Made by a program: the position numbers and the translations under genes
Notes under the pieces: generated by a model
What the model saw: the letters and a program-made list of their open reading frames with translations, nothing else
Told to the model about the DNA's origin: nothing
Databases searched by the model: none
Assembly (NCBI GenBank): GCA_033439255.1
Contig: CM065884.1
Coordinates: 62,001-126,000 of the forward strand
Source: Hericium rajendrae
Lineage: Eukaryota > Basidiomycota > Agaricomycetes > Russulales > Hericiaceae
Direction of reading: 5' to 3'
Length of the DNA stretch: 64,000 bases
Shown: positions 34,427 through 46,713 of the stretch, one piece after another
How the letters are laid out: each line of letters opens with the position of its first letter
How positions within the stretch are numbered: position 1 is the first letter of the stretch

Positions 34427-37400
34427 CTAGCGACCCTTGACGCGTGAAGACCTCCGTAGCCCGTCCACATTGTCCTGCGGACGTGCGCTAGATGATGCCT
34501 CCCCCGACTGGCCTCCAGCACCCGCCGCAGGCCCGTCCACAACCTGGCTGCTCTCGCCAGACCCCTGCAAAGAGGTCCGCGGAGCACTCGCACCAGACTT
34601 ACGTCCTCTCTTTGACCTGTTCTGGGCACGTACGCTGGGCGACACTTCCCTAGACTGGCCCTGAGATTTCCGCCCGCGCGCCGCCGGGCGGCTGCCCCCA
34701 GCCTGCTGCGAAGTGCCCGCCTGCTTTGCGTTCCTGCCGCGCGCGGGAACAACCCGTGTCTCCGTCGTCTTGCTGGGCTGCGAACTCGCCGCCGGTGCGT
34801 CCGCAGATTCATGCGCAGTCTTGATTTTCTTCGCGGGCGGTGACGACGACGGCGGCGCGATGACCGGCAGCTCTCCCTCTTCTTCCTCTGAGATTGGCAA
34901 CATCCCGTTCTGATGTCGACTGCGCTTCCTGTTGTTGACCGCGTCCTTTGAGGCGGGTGTGCGTTCTAATCGGATCTTCTCTGCCGACGGGGAGTCCCAA
35001 ACGACGTTCTCGCGCGATCTCTCCACGTAAACCGCTTGTTCCATTTCCCTGTATTTCGCATTCGCTTCGCCTTCATGCCGTGTCTGGAACAGAGGTGTCT
35101 CTGCTGCCGTTTTGAAGGCGTGCAGAAACGTCTCGTACAAACCGTCAAATTTTCGCGACTTGTATGCATCCTGGAGGACTTGACGAAGGTAGAGGACAAA
35201 TATGGTGAGAGGCTCAAAATATGGCGTGAATGAGGATGTGACGACTTGTTCGAAGCGGACATCGGAAGTCATGAGAGTCATCTTCTGCACTGCGAGGGAA
35301 GTCACTGATTGTCCCTCGACCTCGAAAGTGTTGACAATGTTGTCTGAGATCTGTCTCGCTTCGTTGGTATCTATCTGATTCAGACCGTCTGTACTCAAGT
35401 CGCGGGCTTTTCCCGGTCCCTCTCGAGTCATACAGAGCCAGCACAAGACCCAGAAGAATGATTCCAAATCGTGGACGACACCATGACGGATTTTCAGTGG
35501 TGCGGGTTTTAACTTGACGGCATCGAACTTCAGATTCTTCACGTCAAGAGATAGAGTTGCGGTCTGAGCGACTTTGAAGTAAGGTTGGCCTTCGAGTATC
35601 TCGTAGCTCATGTACGCAGGAGTTCCCTGCCTAGATGTTCAAATCCTGGACGACGATGACAGAGCAACATGATGCCACTTACGCTACGATCATTAGTGAG
35701 CATAGTCTTGTGTATCTTCCATTCTATCGAATTGTCCAAGTCAATGACAAGTGACCTGTTTGGAGCCAGCAATCCAGTGAGGATGATGTTCCCGGTGCTA
35801 ATATCACGATGAAGGATTCCACTCTCATACAAATTTTTGTGGCCTATTCAAGTTGTCGATGAGAAATAAAACCTTCATGAGCGACTGTGAACGTACCGTT
35901 GACGGCATCAAAAAAACCCCAAAGCAATTCGGGCAAGTCGAGGAACTTCGTTAGAGAAAAACCGAAGCTGCTCATGACCAATCTGGAGTGAATTCTGTTT
36001 CGAGGTACGTATGGGCGGTTGGTTTCGGCTTCGTACGCGAATCGATCTCGTGCTAATGGCGAGAGACTGCTATATGAAGGCAGCAAGCGAGAGTCATTTT
36101 CTGTGCCATCCGACTGGACCTTTGTCCTCTGGTCTGTGTCCAGCTTCAAGGGCTTCCCGGTCGCCTTGACGTTCCTCCGAATCAGCACGAGCGTCGAGTC
36201 GACTTGACGCTTGCCTTCAATGGTAATGTTTACCTCGCCGTACGAGTAAAGAACCCCCACGCCATCACAACCTTTAGCCTCCTCGTAGAGGCGACCCTCC
36301 AATCCACGGGCTTCGTCTCTCCAGCAGTCCTTGAAAATATAGACCTGGCGGGATTATCAAGACCTCATTCAGGTGGTTCTAGTGAGTCGAATCGACGTAC
36401 TGCTCGCATCTCCGAACGTTGATTCATATCATCCAACTTCCATGCCTTCCATACCCGCGTCGCTCGACCTCGAATAACCTCTCCTCGAGAGAGACTTAGG
36501 GCATAAAACAAGACGAACCGCTCGATGAGTTCTGGAGAATCGGGCTTCGGCATGTCCACTATCCACATCCGCGCATACGCGTCTCCGTCGATCGTAGATT
36601 CGTCCTCGTCGATCTCATAAGAAGGGATCCCGCCACGGTACCCTCTCGCGTTGTCCTCAACGTACATTTGCATCGTCGGGTCCCAGCCCAATTCAGCAGG
36701 ACTCAGCAAGGAAAAACCAACGATGACTTTGATGAACGTCTTTGGGTCCTACGAGCAAAATGTAATGACTTCAGAGAGCGATAGTCCGTAATCTATCCAA
36801 CATACCCACCTTGTGTATGTTGATCATTTCTGATGCAAGAGCACCCGTCCGGTCCACGTGCCATACGGTGAGGTTGAACAATGAGAAGACCAGCCCGTAC
36901 ATGAAACGCCTATCCGGTTGCTCGCGAAGTGCTTGCCTGACGTATCGGAGCAGCTGAACCGCAGCAGGCAATGGATTTGCCTTCTTTTTGACCTCGATAA
37001 GAGTCTGGATGGAGCGCCACCAGACGCGCCTCATACGAAATGTTGCGACAATGTCGGGCTTCATATCCACCATGAATAAGGATTCCGGTCGATTCTTGTG
37101 CTCATCACGCCATATGAGATCAAATTCGGGTTCGATGTCGCCGTTGCACACTGGGTCCTTGCATGCATCCGTAATCGCGTTGAGAATCTCCGTGAGCGGT
37201 GTGTAGAGGTTATCCTCCGAGTCCGTCTGTGTAGGCAGGTCTTTCCAGTGACCAGAACGACTAGAATCTGGCACGTAGATCCCTTCTGAGACGAGCCTCT
37301 TGTAAACGCGCTCAACGACCTTGTTTATCTTGGCGTTTGAACCGAAGTGAGTGTCGACGAGGCCTGGAGTATTGCCAAAGGCATGACAGTACATCTCTTG

Positions 37401-37505
37401 CTTGACAGCATGCTCGACTTCGGGTACCGTAGAGAGTTGACTGCGACGATAACCGTGAGTTATCCTGATCGGCGTATTCGTGATATTGGTAAAAGAGGAA
37501 TGCAT
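34427..37505 (-). CDS. FunK1-D, fungal-type protein kinase with nuclease-like N-terminus
   Basis: The gene has five exons in gene order: 37505-36810, 36748-36401, 36344-35897, 35843-35683 and 35626-34427. All phases close, giving 950 residues. The N-terminal module has PD at 150-151, E-V-K at 171-173, then QLLRYVRQALREQPDRRF. The kinase part has VYIFKDCWRDEARGLEG, ILHRDISTGN (Asp about 511), DLDNS, GTPAYMSYE and HDLESFFWVLCWLCMTREGPG. The C-terminal tail is the longest of the cluster: basic, rich in Ser/Arg/Lys/Gln/Ala, with several possible nuclear localisation clusters (RNRSKRGRKSG on the gene strand) and the end LRRSSRVKGR, shared with FunK1-F. Intact by sequence. Confidence 0.92.
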
Positions 37506-37559
37506 ACTAGTGTTGAGATGGGGGAACGTCTTGTTCGTCCGCCTCTTGTACGACCGTGG

Positions 37560-37566
37560 CTTTATA
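37560..37566 (-). promoter_or_regulatory. TATA box of FunK1-D
   Basis: Reads TATAAAG on the gene strand, 55 bases before the ATG, matching the spacing at FunK1-C. Confidence 0.55.
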
Positions 37567-37630
37567 GTCCTGAACCGGAAAAATAGAGGTCAAATCACAG
37601 GGCAACAGGAGAGATTCCATGATAGAGGAA

Positions 37631-37745
37631 GACATCAAAGCGCGAGATATGGTAGTAGTACGCCACAGACCACGACTGCCATAACGAGAACAATAAGAAC
37701 AATCATCTCAACGCGATCATGCGCCTCATGTAGCCGACCACGTGG
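37631..37745 (-). promoter_or_regulatory. Shared FunK1 upstream block (D copy)
   Basis: Contains 'atcaaagcgc', 'ccataacgagaacaataag' and ACGCGATCATG at 37711-37721 (plus-strand reading), in the same order as in the A and F blocks, about 206-216 bases before the ATG. Confidence 0.6.
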
Positions 37746-38318
37746 TCGCGTACACTTGCATCTTGCTCTCAATCCCGACGACATTCGTTCCATTCGACAG
37801 CCAAGACCTGCACGATGTATTGTAGACTTGAAGTCAATTCTCATCAAGTGTCACGCTCACTTTCCGCAGCCTCGTTGCTTTGCAGTACCGTTTTTTTTTT
37901 ACTGTGATCAATCATAACAATACAAAGCACGTACGGATGGGGTCAGTTCTCATTCAGCGTCACACTCGCTTTTCAGATCGTAGACTACAGCCTCGTTGCT
38001 TCTGTGGTTTTTATCGTGATCAATAAGAATACAAGGCACAGACGGGTGGACAAGTTGATATGGCATCGGCTCTGCAGTTGTGACTGTAATTGTGTCTGCC
38101 TTCTGACGATTCTGTGAGTCTATTATCTAGAAGTGCGGCGATTGTCTCCATCGTGCAAAAGCCGAGCACCGAAGGTACAGCCGGCGGTCGAGAGTGAGTG
38201 ACTTTCTATCTTCTCCCGGCAATTCTTTCCTGCTTTTCTGCCCCCAAATAAGGCTCAAGTGGGCACGTTTATGATACGAGGTCACGAAAGAGAGAAGAGG
38301 ATATGCTGGTATTAGATT
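37746..38318. other. Intergenic
   Basis: Two short related stretches (about 37835-37930 and 37945-38035: 'cctcgttgctt' followed by 'gtgatcaat' and 'aatacaa') form a weak direct repeat. No gene. Confidence 0.4.
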
Positions 38319-38459
38319 ATGCTAGCAGAAGTCCTTTCGTGGAGCGTACAAGTCGAGTCTAACTTACTTCGCTTCGTCAGTTCCTGTCCACTCGAAGGCG
38401 AGCCCCGCAATCTTCCGGCCTTCTGGAGAGTAAGACTTGCCGCGCTTTCCCCCCACCCC

Positions 38460-39345
38460 ACTACAGCAGTTGTCTCCTCCGGCATGCGTCACATCCAATA
38501 TCCCGCTCCCCACCGTGGCTTGAGCACAGCCACCGTCATCACCTCATACTCGGACTTCCCATCATGCCAATTCTTGACCTCTCTGCGCGGCATGCTGGAA
38601 GATTCCGACGAAAAATCATGCAGGCCGGCGGACGTGCGCTCGAGGTACGCCCCCAGCAGCGTGTTGTACAATGCCAATGCGATGGCCTTCGCCGGCTCGA
38701 AGCACAGCGCAAAGGACCAGCCGATTTTCCTCAATCTCATATCTATTGCAGGTCATGAGGCCGAGCTTGCTTGCCTTCATGACGCTGGTGGTGTCGCCGC
38801 CGAACATGCTGCGACGAGGCGCTGGGCAAGTTTAGCGTAGCGGAGTGCGTCACCGCTCAGGCCCTGCTCCTTGACATGCGCTTCTGTCCGGGATGAGTGT
38901 ACGTCATATACAGCCAGCACAGCACCGAGAACAACGTCTCCAGATCGTGGACTGCATTGCGAGGCCATGCAGGTACAGCTTGCTCTTGCGCCTCCACTTC
39001 AAGATATGGATCGCCGCCACTTATGACCTTCTAGCTCATGAATGCGTGGTACTCTAGAGAGAGTGGTCAGCCATGATTAATCGTCGCCAATGCAAATAGC
39101 TCACAATATGCATCGCCCTAGGTATCTCCAGAGCTTTCATGTCGATCGAACAATCGAGATCGATGACGGTGGCGCGCTCTCGGCCTCCGAAATGTCGAAA
39201 AGAATGAAGACCCTGACAATCGTTCTGGAACGAAGATACGCTTCTTGATGAGCCGAGCATAGATACGCTCAGCGACGCTGTTAATCTTGGCATTCGAGCC
39301 AAACGCGCATCGAGACAGGACTGTCGAATGCACCGATTGCCTCTT
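38460..39345 (-). pseudogene. FunK1-E, internally collapsed relic
   Basis: From right to left it keeps a scrap of the N-terminal module (FGSNAKINSVAERIYARLIKK, 39250-39310) joined almost directly to a scrap of the metal-binding loop (ATVIDLDCSIDMK). It then keeps AVHDLETLFSVLCWLYMTY and a piece of the C-terminal region (FEPAKAIALALYNTLLGAYL, 38610-38715). Most of the nuclease-like module and the catalytic loop are gone. Non-functional host gene relic. Confidence 0.75.
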
Positions 39346-39621
39346 TGCTATCCAGGGTCCACCACATCCTTCCCGGCAATTTCTGCCCTCAGCATCTCTG
39401 TCCTCAGCCTCGCGCTACCCTAATGAAGCAGCGCGCCGGCGGAGGACCACCTGATGTGAGGCGCGCCCATACCACTGCAAAAGCGGGTCTCTGCCGGCAG
39501 ATGCGTGCATAACGCTTTCATTCAATTATCAGATGAGGTCGCGAACCCAACATCTATCCAGGCGCGCATTCTATCGCCGTAATCAATCGTGACCCAGAGC
39601 AGACTTCGGGAGGGGGGGCTG

Positions 39622-41571
39622 TCAGCGAGCGCAGATCTTTATGCAATACGCGACGTACACGAATCCTATCCACGCCAGACCAGCTGCAATTGCATTCGTG
39701 GCGAACACACCGATGTGATTGACGAGCGGCAGAATCGCGGCCGTCGCCAACGCGATGACCGCGCTGCGCAAACCACTGCGCGCATCATGCTCAGCCTCGC
39801 ACCTAGGATCGAGCGAACGGAACTCACTTATCAGCCGCCATGGTCTCGGCGCTCCGTGCGTGCATGATGTCAACGAAATACGCCGCACACGGGCTCAACA
39901 CCAGGTCAACCTGCATGCGTGTCAGCTTGTGTCCTACGCGCGTCAATATGGTGCAAGTAAGACATACCCCAAGACCGTTCACAAACAAACAAAAAAGGTT
40001 GAGCACGATGCCCAGCGTTCCGTGCACGTACTGCGTGATCGCGCCGGACAGCAGGACCGACATTGGTACGAAGACGAGGGCTGCGATGGTGGTGCCACGC
40101 AGACGATCTTCAGGGACCCATACGCCGCCGCGATTCACCTTCCATCGCTGCACGATGCGATCGGATATATGTCCCGCGAGCGGGGCGCCGACTGGAACGC
40201 GAGGCATCAGGGATGCGGAATGTGGTTCTAGAGAGGGACGTACTTGTGTTACCGAGGCCGGAGGGAAGGCAAATAGCGCCGATGATCGCCGCGTTCGTTA
40301 TTCCATATTGGACGCCCTGTCAAACACCCGGTGAGCATATAAATGGCGATGTAAACAATCAGTGTGCATACGATCGTATACGATAATGGTACAAGTAAGA
40401 CTGTGGGTCTATGTCAGTCCAACGATTGACTAGAGCACATTGAAAGACGTACTATAACCGGTTAGCAGCACGAATGTGCATGCCAGGCACTGCATGATCA
40501 AATAGTTGAGAACCAGATTTCAGTAAAGCAGCATGCGAAACTAACCACAAACAGCAGATTCGGACTCCTGAAAAACACAATGCTCTTGAACGGGTTCAGC
40601 CACACCCAGCGCCACTCCGCGCTACCCGCGAGCCCCTCGCTTTCGAGCAGCTTGTCGAGCCCGCGTGCACTCGGCTGGCTCGTCTCGGGCATGAAGAATG
40701 CCATCAGCAGCCACGACACCGTCGCCGCGAGGAACAGCGCGAACTGCATGGTGCGCCACGACCCGAAGTGCGTCGCGAGGCCGCCAGCAAGCGGCGCAAG
40801 TGCAGGCCCGAGCAGACATGCCTACGTGCACGACGTCAGAAACTGCATGATCGGCGGTGTGCGCATGCGGGCTACGCACCGTCCAGAATATGCCCATGGC
40901 ATAGCCACGCTCCTCGAGACGATAGATATCGCCTATCACGCCAGCACCGACGGATAGGCCGCTGCCGGCGCCGAAAGCCTGGACGAAGCGCCAGGCCAGG
41001 AGCGCAGTGATGGTGCCTGCGAACGTCACTCCCAGTGATCCCACTGCGAGGATGGGGAGCGAAAGAAGGTAGATGGGGCGCCGGCCGTCTGTGGATGAGC
41101 GTCAGCGCGCGTGAGGGATGGATGATTGAAGAGAGGAGTTGCCCACAGAAGCCGGAATATGACGCCCAAAAAAACGTTCCGACAGCCACTGCGAAGATGG
41201 ACAGGCTGATCGCAATGCTGCAAGTCGGTCAGAATCAGAGTTTGGGGAAGCGGAGATATACATACTTGGCGACCGAGCCAGAGCAATTGAATTCGCGCGC
41301 GACTTGGGGTATCGCGGGGATGAATGATCCCGAGACAAATACTGGAAAGCATAGGATGCGTCAGATGAAGATTCCACTTTCCATTGAGACGTTACTTACG
41401 AGGAACCAAGCCAGCCCATGATACAAGGGCTACAATGCCGCGCTTTTCGGTTCTGCTGAAACGCTTGTAGACGTCTTCGCGGGCTAGAACAGCAGACGCG
41501 TCCTCAATCCCATTACACTGCGCAGACGGAGCAACGTCCGAGCCTAGCAGTGGCGACTGTTCGGTAGTCAT
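39622..41571 (-). CDS. MFS transporter, DHA1 drug/H+ antiporter-like
   Basis: The coding region begins MTTEQSPLLGSDVAPSA at 41571. Exons supported by phase are 41571-41400, 41341-41266, 41217-41147, 41088-40880 and 40821-40546. Further exons run through ILLVPLSYTI, GVQYGITNAAIIGAI, VGAPLAGHISDRIVQRW and a last exon ending at 39622. MFS hallmarks are SGSFIPAIPQVAREF (helix 1), the motif A loop GFYGRRPIYL between helices 2 and 3, and GAGSGLSVGAGVIGDIY with LEERGYAMGIFW (helices 4-5, motif C region nearby). About twelve helices are expected. Such proteins export drugs, polyamines or other small compounds across the plasma membrane in exchange for protons; the substrate cannot be read here. It looks whole and sits between two FunK1 relics. 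Confidence 0.85.
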
Positions 41572-42238
41572 GTGGGGTCAATGGGAAAAGGAAGGTCACG
41601 CAGTCGGAGGGGCAGCACGTCAATGATAATTCACATTAGACGGCCCGGGTAAGATGACTGGAGAGTTCGGGTCAGAAGGCCCCAAGATATTGCTATAATC
41701 GTGTGTTGTAGCGAAACTGAGCAAAACGCCTTAGCAAAACACAACAGGAGTGTTAGCAAGTACTTTGAAGAGGAGTACATTCAGCCTCAGCTTACGACGG
41801 CGTTTGCGTTGCTGTGTACAACTTTAGCCTAAATACGTTGCAAGACTTTGAAAAAGGAAGGTATGCCACACTCACCGACTGGTATGAAAGGGTATGAAGC
41901 AAGAGGAGACGGGTCTTATCGGCGACTCGCGAGGGCTTCGACCGACTTGTTATCCCAAACCACAGAAGAGGGTTAGGGGTTGGGTCCTTACAACGCCGCC
42001 GTAACGATAACTGCAAGGTTTATCGTCAGTTAGTTCGGTCAGCCCAAGGTCAGCCCCTCCTGGTAATAAGCGCACAGGGTCTTGCTATGCGACTAAGCAA
42101 TGAATGGTACAGAAAGCATATGGTACAGATATTGACTGAGGTATATGGTTACAGACTCGGAACATGTAGTAATGCGACGGTGGCATGTGCTGTGGTAAAT
42201 GCGACACAAAAGCACGAGAACAAAAACAAGACATCTAG
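41572..42238. other. Intergenic
   Basis: The right part is the FunK1-F 3' flank, related to that of FunK1-D. Nothing else seen. Confidence 0.4.
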
Positions 42239-45200
42239 CTAACGACGCTCAGTGCGTGAAGACCTCCGCAAATTGTTCGCAATATTGTCCTGCGGACGTG
42301 CACTGGACGGCGCCTCCGCGAATGGACCTTCAACACCCGCAGCAGGCTCGTCTACAACCTGGCCGCTCTCGCCAGGCTCCTGCAAAGAGGTCCGCGAACC
42401 GCCCGCATGGGACTTCCGTCCCCTCTTCGCGTTGTTCTGGAGACGTGCGCTGGGAGATGCCTCCCTTGACTGGCCCTGAGGTTGAGCATTCTGCGCCCGC
42501 GCCGGCTGGCGTCTGCCCCCAAGCTGTTGCGAAGTGCCCGCCTGCTTCGTATTCTTGCCCCGCGCGAGAGCATTCCGTGTCTTGGCCGTCTTGCTCTGTG
42601 AAACGGCCGCCAGTTCGTCCGCCGGTCCGTGCATAGTCTTGATTTTCTTCGACGGCGGCGCAATGACTGGCAGCTCTCCCTGCGCCGGTCGGCTGCGCTT
42701 TCTGCTATTGACTGGTGTGTCCGCGGGCCGCGACTGGATCCCTTCGGCCAGTGGGGAGTCTGGAATGAGCCATCCTTTCCACCGCTCTCCAACAGCCTGT
42801 TCCATTGCCCTGTATATCGCATTCTCTCTGCCTTCGTGCCGCGTCTGGAACTTGGATGTCTCTTCTGCAACCTTAAGGCGCGCAGAAACTTTTCGTGCAG
42901 GCCGTCAAAATCCCGGGACCTGTATGCCTCCTGGAGAGTATGACGAAAGTAGAGGACGAATCTGGTGAGAGGCTCAAGATATGGCGAGAACATGGAGGTG
43001 ATGGTGTCGTTGAAGTCATGGTCCACAGCGATGAGGAACCTTTCCTGGCTCGCAATGGATGCTACCGGTCCGTCGAACGTCTTCGCGATGTTGTTTGAAA
43101 CTCGTCCTGCTTCTTTGGCATCTTTATCGTTCAGGCCCTTCGTACTCAAGTCGCGGGGTGTCCCGGTCCCTCTCGAGTCATGCAGAGCCAGCACAAGACC
43201 CAAAAGAATGACTCTAAGTCGTGAACGGTGTCATGATGGATCGTCACTGGTCTATAGGGTTTCAATGGAGTTGTAAAGCTCAGATCATCGTCGTCAGATA
43301 TTTCAGCTTCGGCCAGTGAGGGTATGACGTAGCGTTTTCCTATGAGAATTTCGCTACTCATGTATGCAGGAGTTCCCTGTCTGGACAATCAAATCCTGGA
43401 CAATGACGAGATAACACGATAATACTGACATTGCGATCGTCGGTCACTTGGGTCTCATATGTGAGTCATTCTATCGACCTATCCAAGTCAATGACGAACA
43501 CCCTATTCGGAGCTGGCAATCCGGTGAGGATGATATTCCCAGTGCTGATATCACGATGAAGGATCCCTTTCTCGTACAAATTTTTGTGATCTGCTCATAT
43601 GTTAGTGGTAAATAAAATCCTGATGACCAACCGCGAACAGACCATTGATAGCATCATAGAATCCCCCAAGCAACTCGGGCAAATGTTTGGAAGTCCGGCA
43701 GAGGATGGCCGGAACTGCTCATAACTAGCCTGTAATGTATCATATTCCGAGGCACGCGCCGGTCCTGAGCATAGCCTTCGTCCTCGTACGCGAACTGGTC
43801 CTGCGCCTATGGTCGCAGCAGGTGGGAGTCCACATCCGACCGGCTCCTGGATAACTGTTGCGTTTTCAGCTTCAAGGCCTTACCCCTCGCCTGCACGTTC
43901 TTCCGGATTGACACGAGCATCCAATCGACTTGACGCTTGTTTCCGATGGTAACGTGGACGTCTCCATGCGAATAGCAAGCTGCGACGCTGGCACAGTCGC
44001 CAGCCTTCTCATCTCATAAAAGGATCCCTCTGCAGGACGACCGTCTTCTCTCCAGTAATCCTTGCAAACATACACCTCACAGGATCATGAAGACATTGTT
44101 CAGACGATTCCAGTGAATCACGATCACATACCGCTCGCAAACTTGCCGGTTTGTCCATATCTTCTAGTTTCCATGCTCTCCATATCCGCGTCGCTCGGCC
44201 TCGAATCACCTCTGCGAGTGAGTGACCGATGGAATGGAACAAGACGAAGCGCTCGTTGACGGCCGGTAAACCTGGCTTGGGCATGTCGACTATCCACGTT
44301 CGCTCATACGCATTTTCGTCGACCGTGGATTCGGATTCGTCAACAGTATACGAAAGAACGCCGCCCCGATATCCGGTTGCTTTGTCTTGGCAGTACCTTT
44401 GCATTGTTGTTGGATCGCATCCGAGCTCAATAGGACTTAACAAGAGAAATCCAACGATGATTTTGATGAACGTTTCGGGATCCTGCGGAAGAGATAAAGT
44501 TAGTCCAGCGAGGGATCGTCCACGATGTACTTAAGATACTCACTTTGTGTATGTTAATCACTTCGGACGCCAGAGCACCCGTCCGATCCACGTGCCACAG
44601 CGTGAGTTTGAAAAACGAGAAGACCATCCCGTATATGAAACGTCTATCAGGCTGTTCTCGGAGAACCTCCCTGACGTATCGAAGGAGCTGCACTGCAGCA
44701 GGCCACGGACGCCATCCCTTTTTGACCTCGATAAGAGTCTGGATGGAGCGCCACCAGACGCGCCTCATGCCTTCCTTCGCGACGATATCGGGCTTCGTAT
44801 CCGTCATGAACAGGGATTCTGGGCAATTCTTGTGCTCGTCGCGCCATATGAGATCAAATTCGGGTTCAGCATCGTCTTTGCAAAGCCCCAGCGAGGTGCC
44901 CAGCGCGGTGTGGGGATCCGGAGTATGCTCAATGTCTCCGTGACCACGTTGAAAATGTCGGTGAGTGGCTCATACAGGTCGTCCTCTGAGTCTGTCTCTG
45001 TAGGCAGCTTTGCCCAACGCCCACGTCGACTGGAGGATCGTTCGGGGACGTAAACACGTTTCACGACGAGCCGCTTGTAGACGCGCTCAACGATATCGTT
45101 GATCTTGGCGTTCAAGCCGAAGTGCGCGTCGACGAAATCAGATGTATTTCCGTATGCATGGCGACGCATATCCGCGTCGACAGTGTTCTCAACCTCGGAT

Positions 45201-45300
45201 ACAGTTGTGCGCTGGCTGTTTTAAAAAAAAAACATCGAGTGATCTGAGCAGTATGTACTAGGAAGCGGAAAGAGAAAGCATACCTAGCGTCTTCGTCCAT
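42239..45300 (-). pseudogene. FunK1-F, decayed copy of the FunK1-D type
   Basis: The full five-exon plan can be followed: a short first exon starting MDEDA, then MRRHAYGNTSDFVDAHFG, PDIVAKEGMRRVWWRSI and IEVKKGW. QLLRYVREVLREQPDRRF, ILHRDISTGNIILTG and HDLESFFWVLCWLCMTREGPG follow, with the end LRRSSRTERR shared with FunK1-D. Frames shift near 44890, between 43500 and 44000, and near 43150. A stop follows the DLDRSIE stretch. Because the catalytic motifs are still readable the decay looks recent. Same strand as FunK1-D and closest to it. Confidence 0.85.
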
Positions 45301-45369
45301 TTCTTATGTATCTTGCATTGAAACAGAGTCAAATCGCGGGGACCAGAAAAACTTCGAGAACAGTGGAAG

Positions 45370-45492
45370 AAATCAACGCGCAAAACGCGGTTCGCCACAG
45401 CAACGCGGGGCCGCAGAAAGAACAATTTGAGAACGATAAGAACAATAAGAACACTTACTCAACGCGATCACGGGCCCAGTGTAACCGATCAC
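45370..45492 (-). promoter_or_regulatory. Shared FunK1 upstream block (F copy)
   Basis: Contains 'gaacgataagaacaataag' and ACGCGATCACG at 45462-45472 (plus-strand reading), matching the D and A blocks in order and orientation. Confidence 0.55.
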
Positions 45493-46100
45493 GTATTAGT
45501 TCTGAACGGTATTTGCGCCTTCAGACTAGTTCAACTCGAAGCAAATGTCGGACTTGCTGTCAGTGATTCATCACCTAAATATCTCCAGTCAAGCCTCCAC
45601 AAGCTTCGTTGTCCAGGAACGAAACCGGAAAAGTGAAAGGTGTCACGAGACTCGCGCTGATGGGAGTGGGCATTGGGCAAGCTGCATGCTGAAGCGCTGA
45701 AGGGGCACACGAAGTACGCAAAGGATAGTTTGTACTGCAGGTCTAGTAAGAGAAGATGGCGACCAAGATCTACGAATAGGCGCCCAAGAGAACACGATCA
45801 CGTGGACGGAGAACGCGGTAAGGAGACGCGTCAGAGGCGAGCGCAAGCCGCATCGCCGGCTAGACGTCGTGCGACGCTACGTCGAGGACGAAATGGCGCA
45901 CCGAGGAGGTACGACTTTGCCTCTCGCGATCGTCGCACCAAGCAGTTACATACAAAACCTAGTGGGATTCGATTACTGTACCATTTCGAACGGTTCGCCG
46001 GTCACGCGTCACAGGGGTCTCTGGTGAGGCGAAATTTGACCCATGTTGCGCGTCACAAGGCACTGGGGGCATTGCCCAAATTTCCCTAGCGAAAGATTGG
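45493..46100. other. Intergenic
   Basis: No gene supported. A second CACGATCACGTGG-like site lies near 45795. Confidence 0.4.
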
Positions 46101-46700
46101 AGAAAGATCTTACATAAGATGTTATATCAGCGGAGGATGTCACCTAGCAAAATAGTGGTGAAAAAGGCTAGATATTTCTCAAAATCGTGTGTGATTGTTC
46201 TGCAGCAAAAGATCACGAATCTTCGCCGAAATCTTTGTCGAATCTTCTGCATCGGGTAATTTCGGATAAACTACTGATATTTTTCTCCGACAGTTCTTTG
46301 CAAGACATGACGTCTTTTGTGTATCTTTCGTCTCCTTAGATCTAACATCTGGTCTTAACTATACCCGAAATCAATCTGACGTAAATATTTCACATCAATT
46401 GGCAGGAAAGATTGCGGAAAGATGCCTCTGATCATTCTCATTCTTCTGAGGATCTATACCTGCTGAACATTCTAGTTAGGTAACAATTCTTTAGGGCCGG
46501 AAGATGGCAAGATGACTTCGAACATAAGTCTGATATCTTGAAAATCTTTTCAACATCACACAATCAGCGACAATCAAAACCTTTCATCGCAAAGAATGCC
46601 CGAGAAAGACATGGTTCATTTCTTTTTTTCTGTGAATCTTTCCTCCAAAAAAATCGGACAACAACTGCAAATTTTCCTAAAATCTTTCGTACAGGTAAGT
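46101..46700. other. AT-rich island with recurring GAAAGAT/ATCTTTC words
   Basis: Noticeably lower GC than both flanks, with many copies of AAATCTTT or its complement. No open frame of note. Probably an old non-coding insertion or a different isochore. Confidence 0.4.
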
Positions 46701-46713
46701 ATGGGAAGGACTT

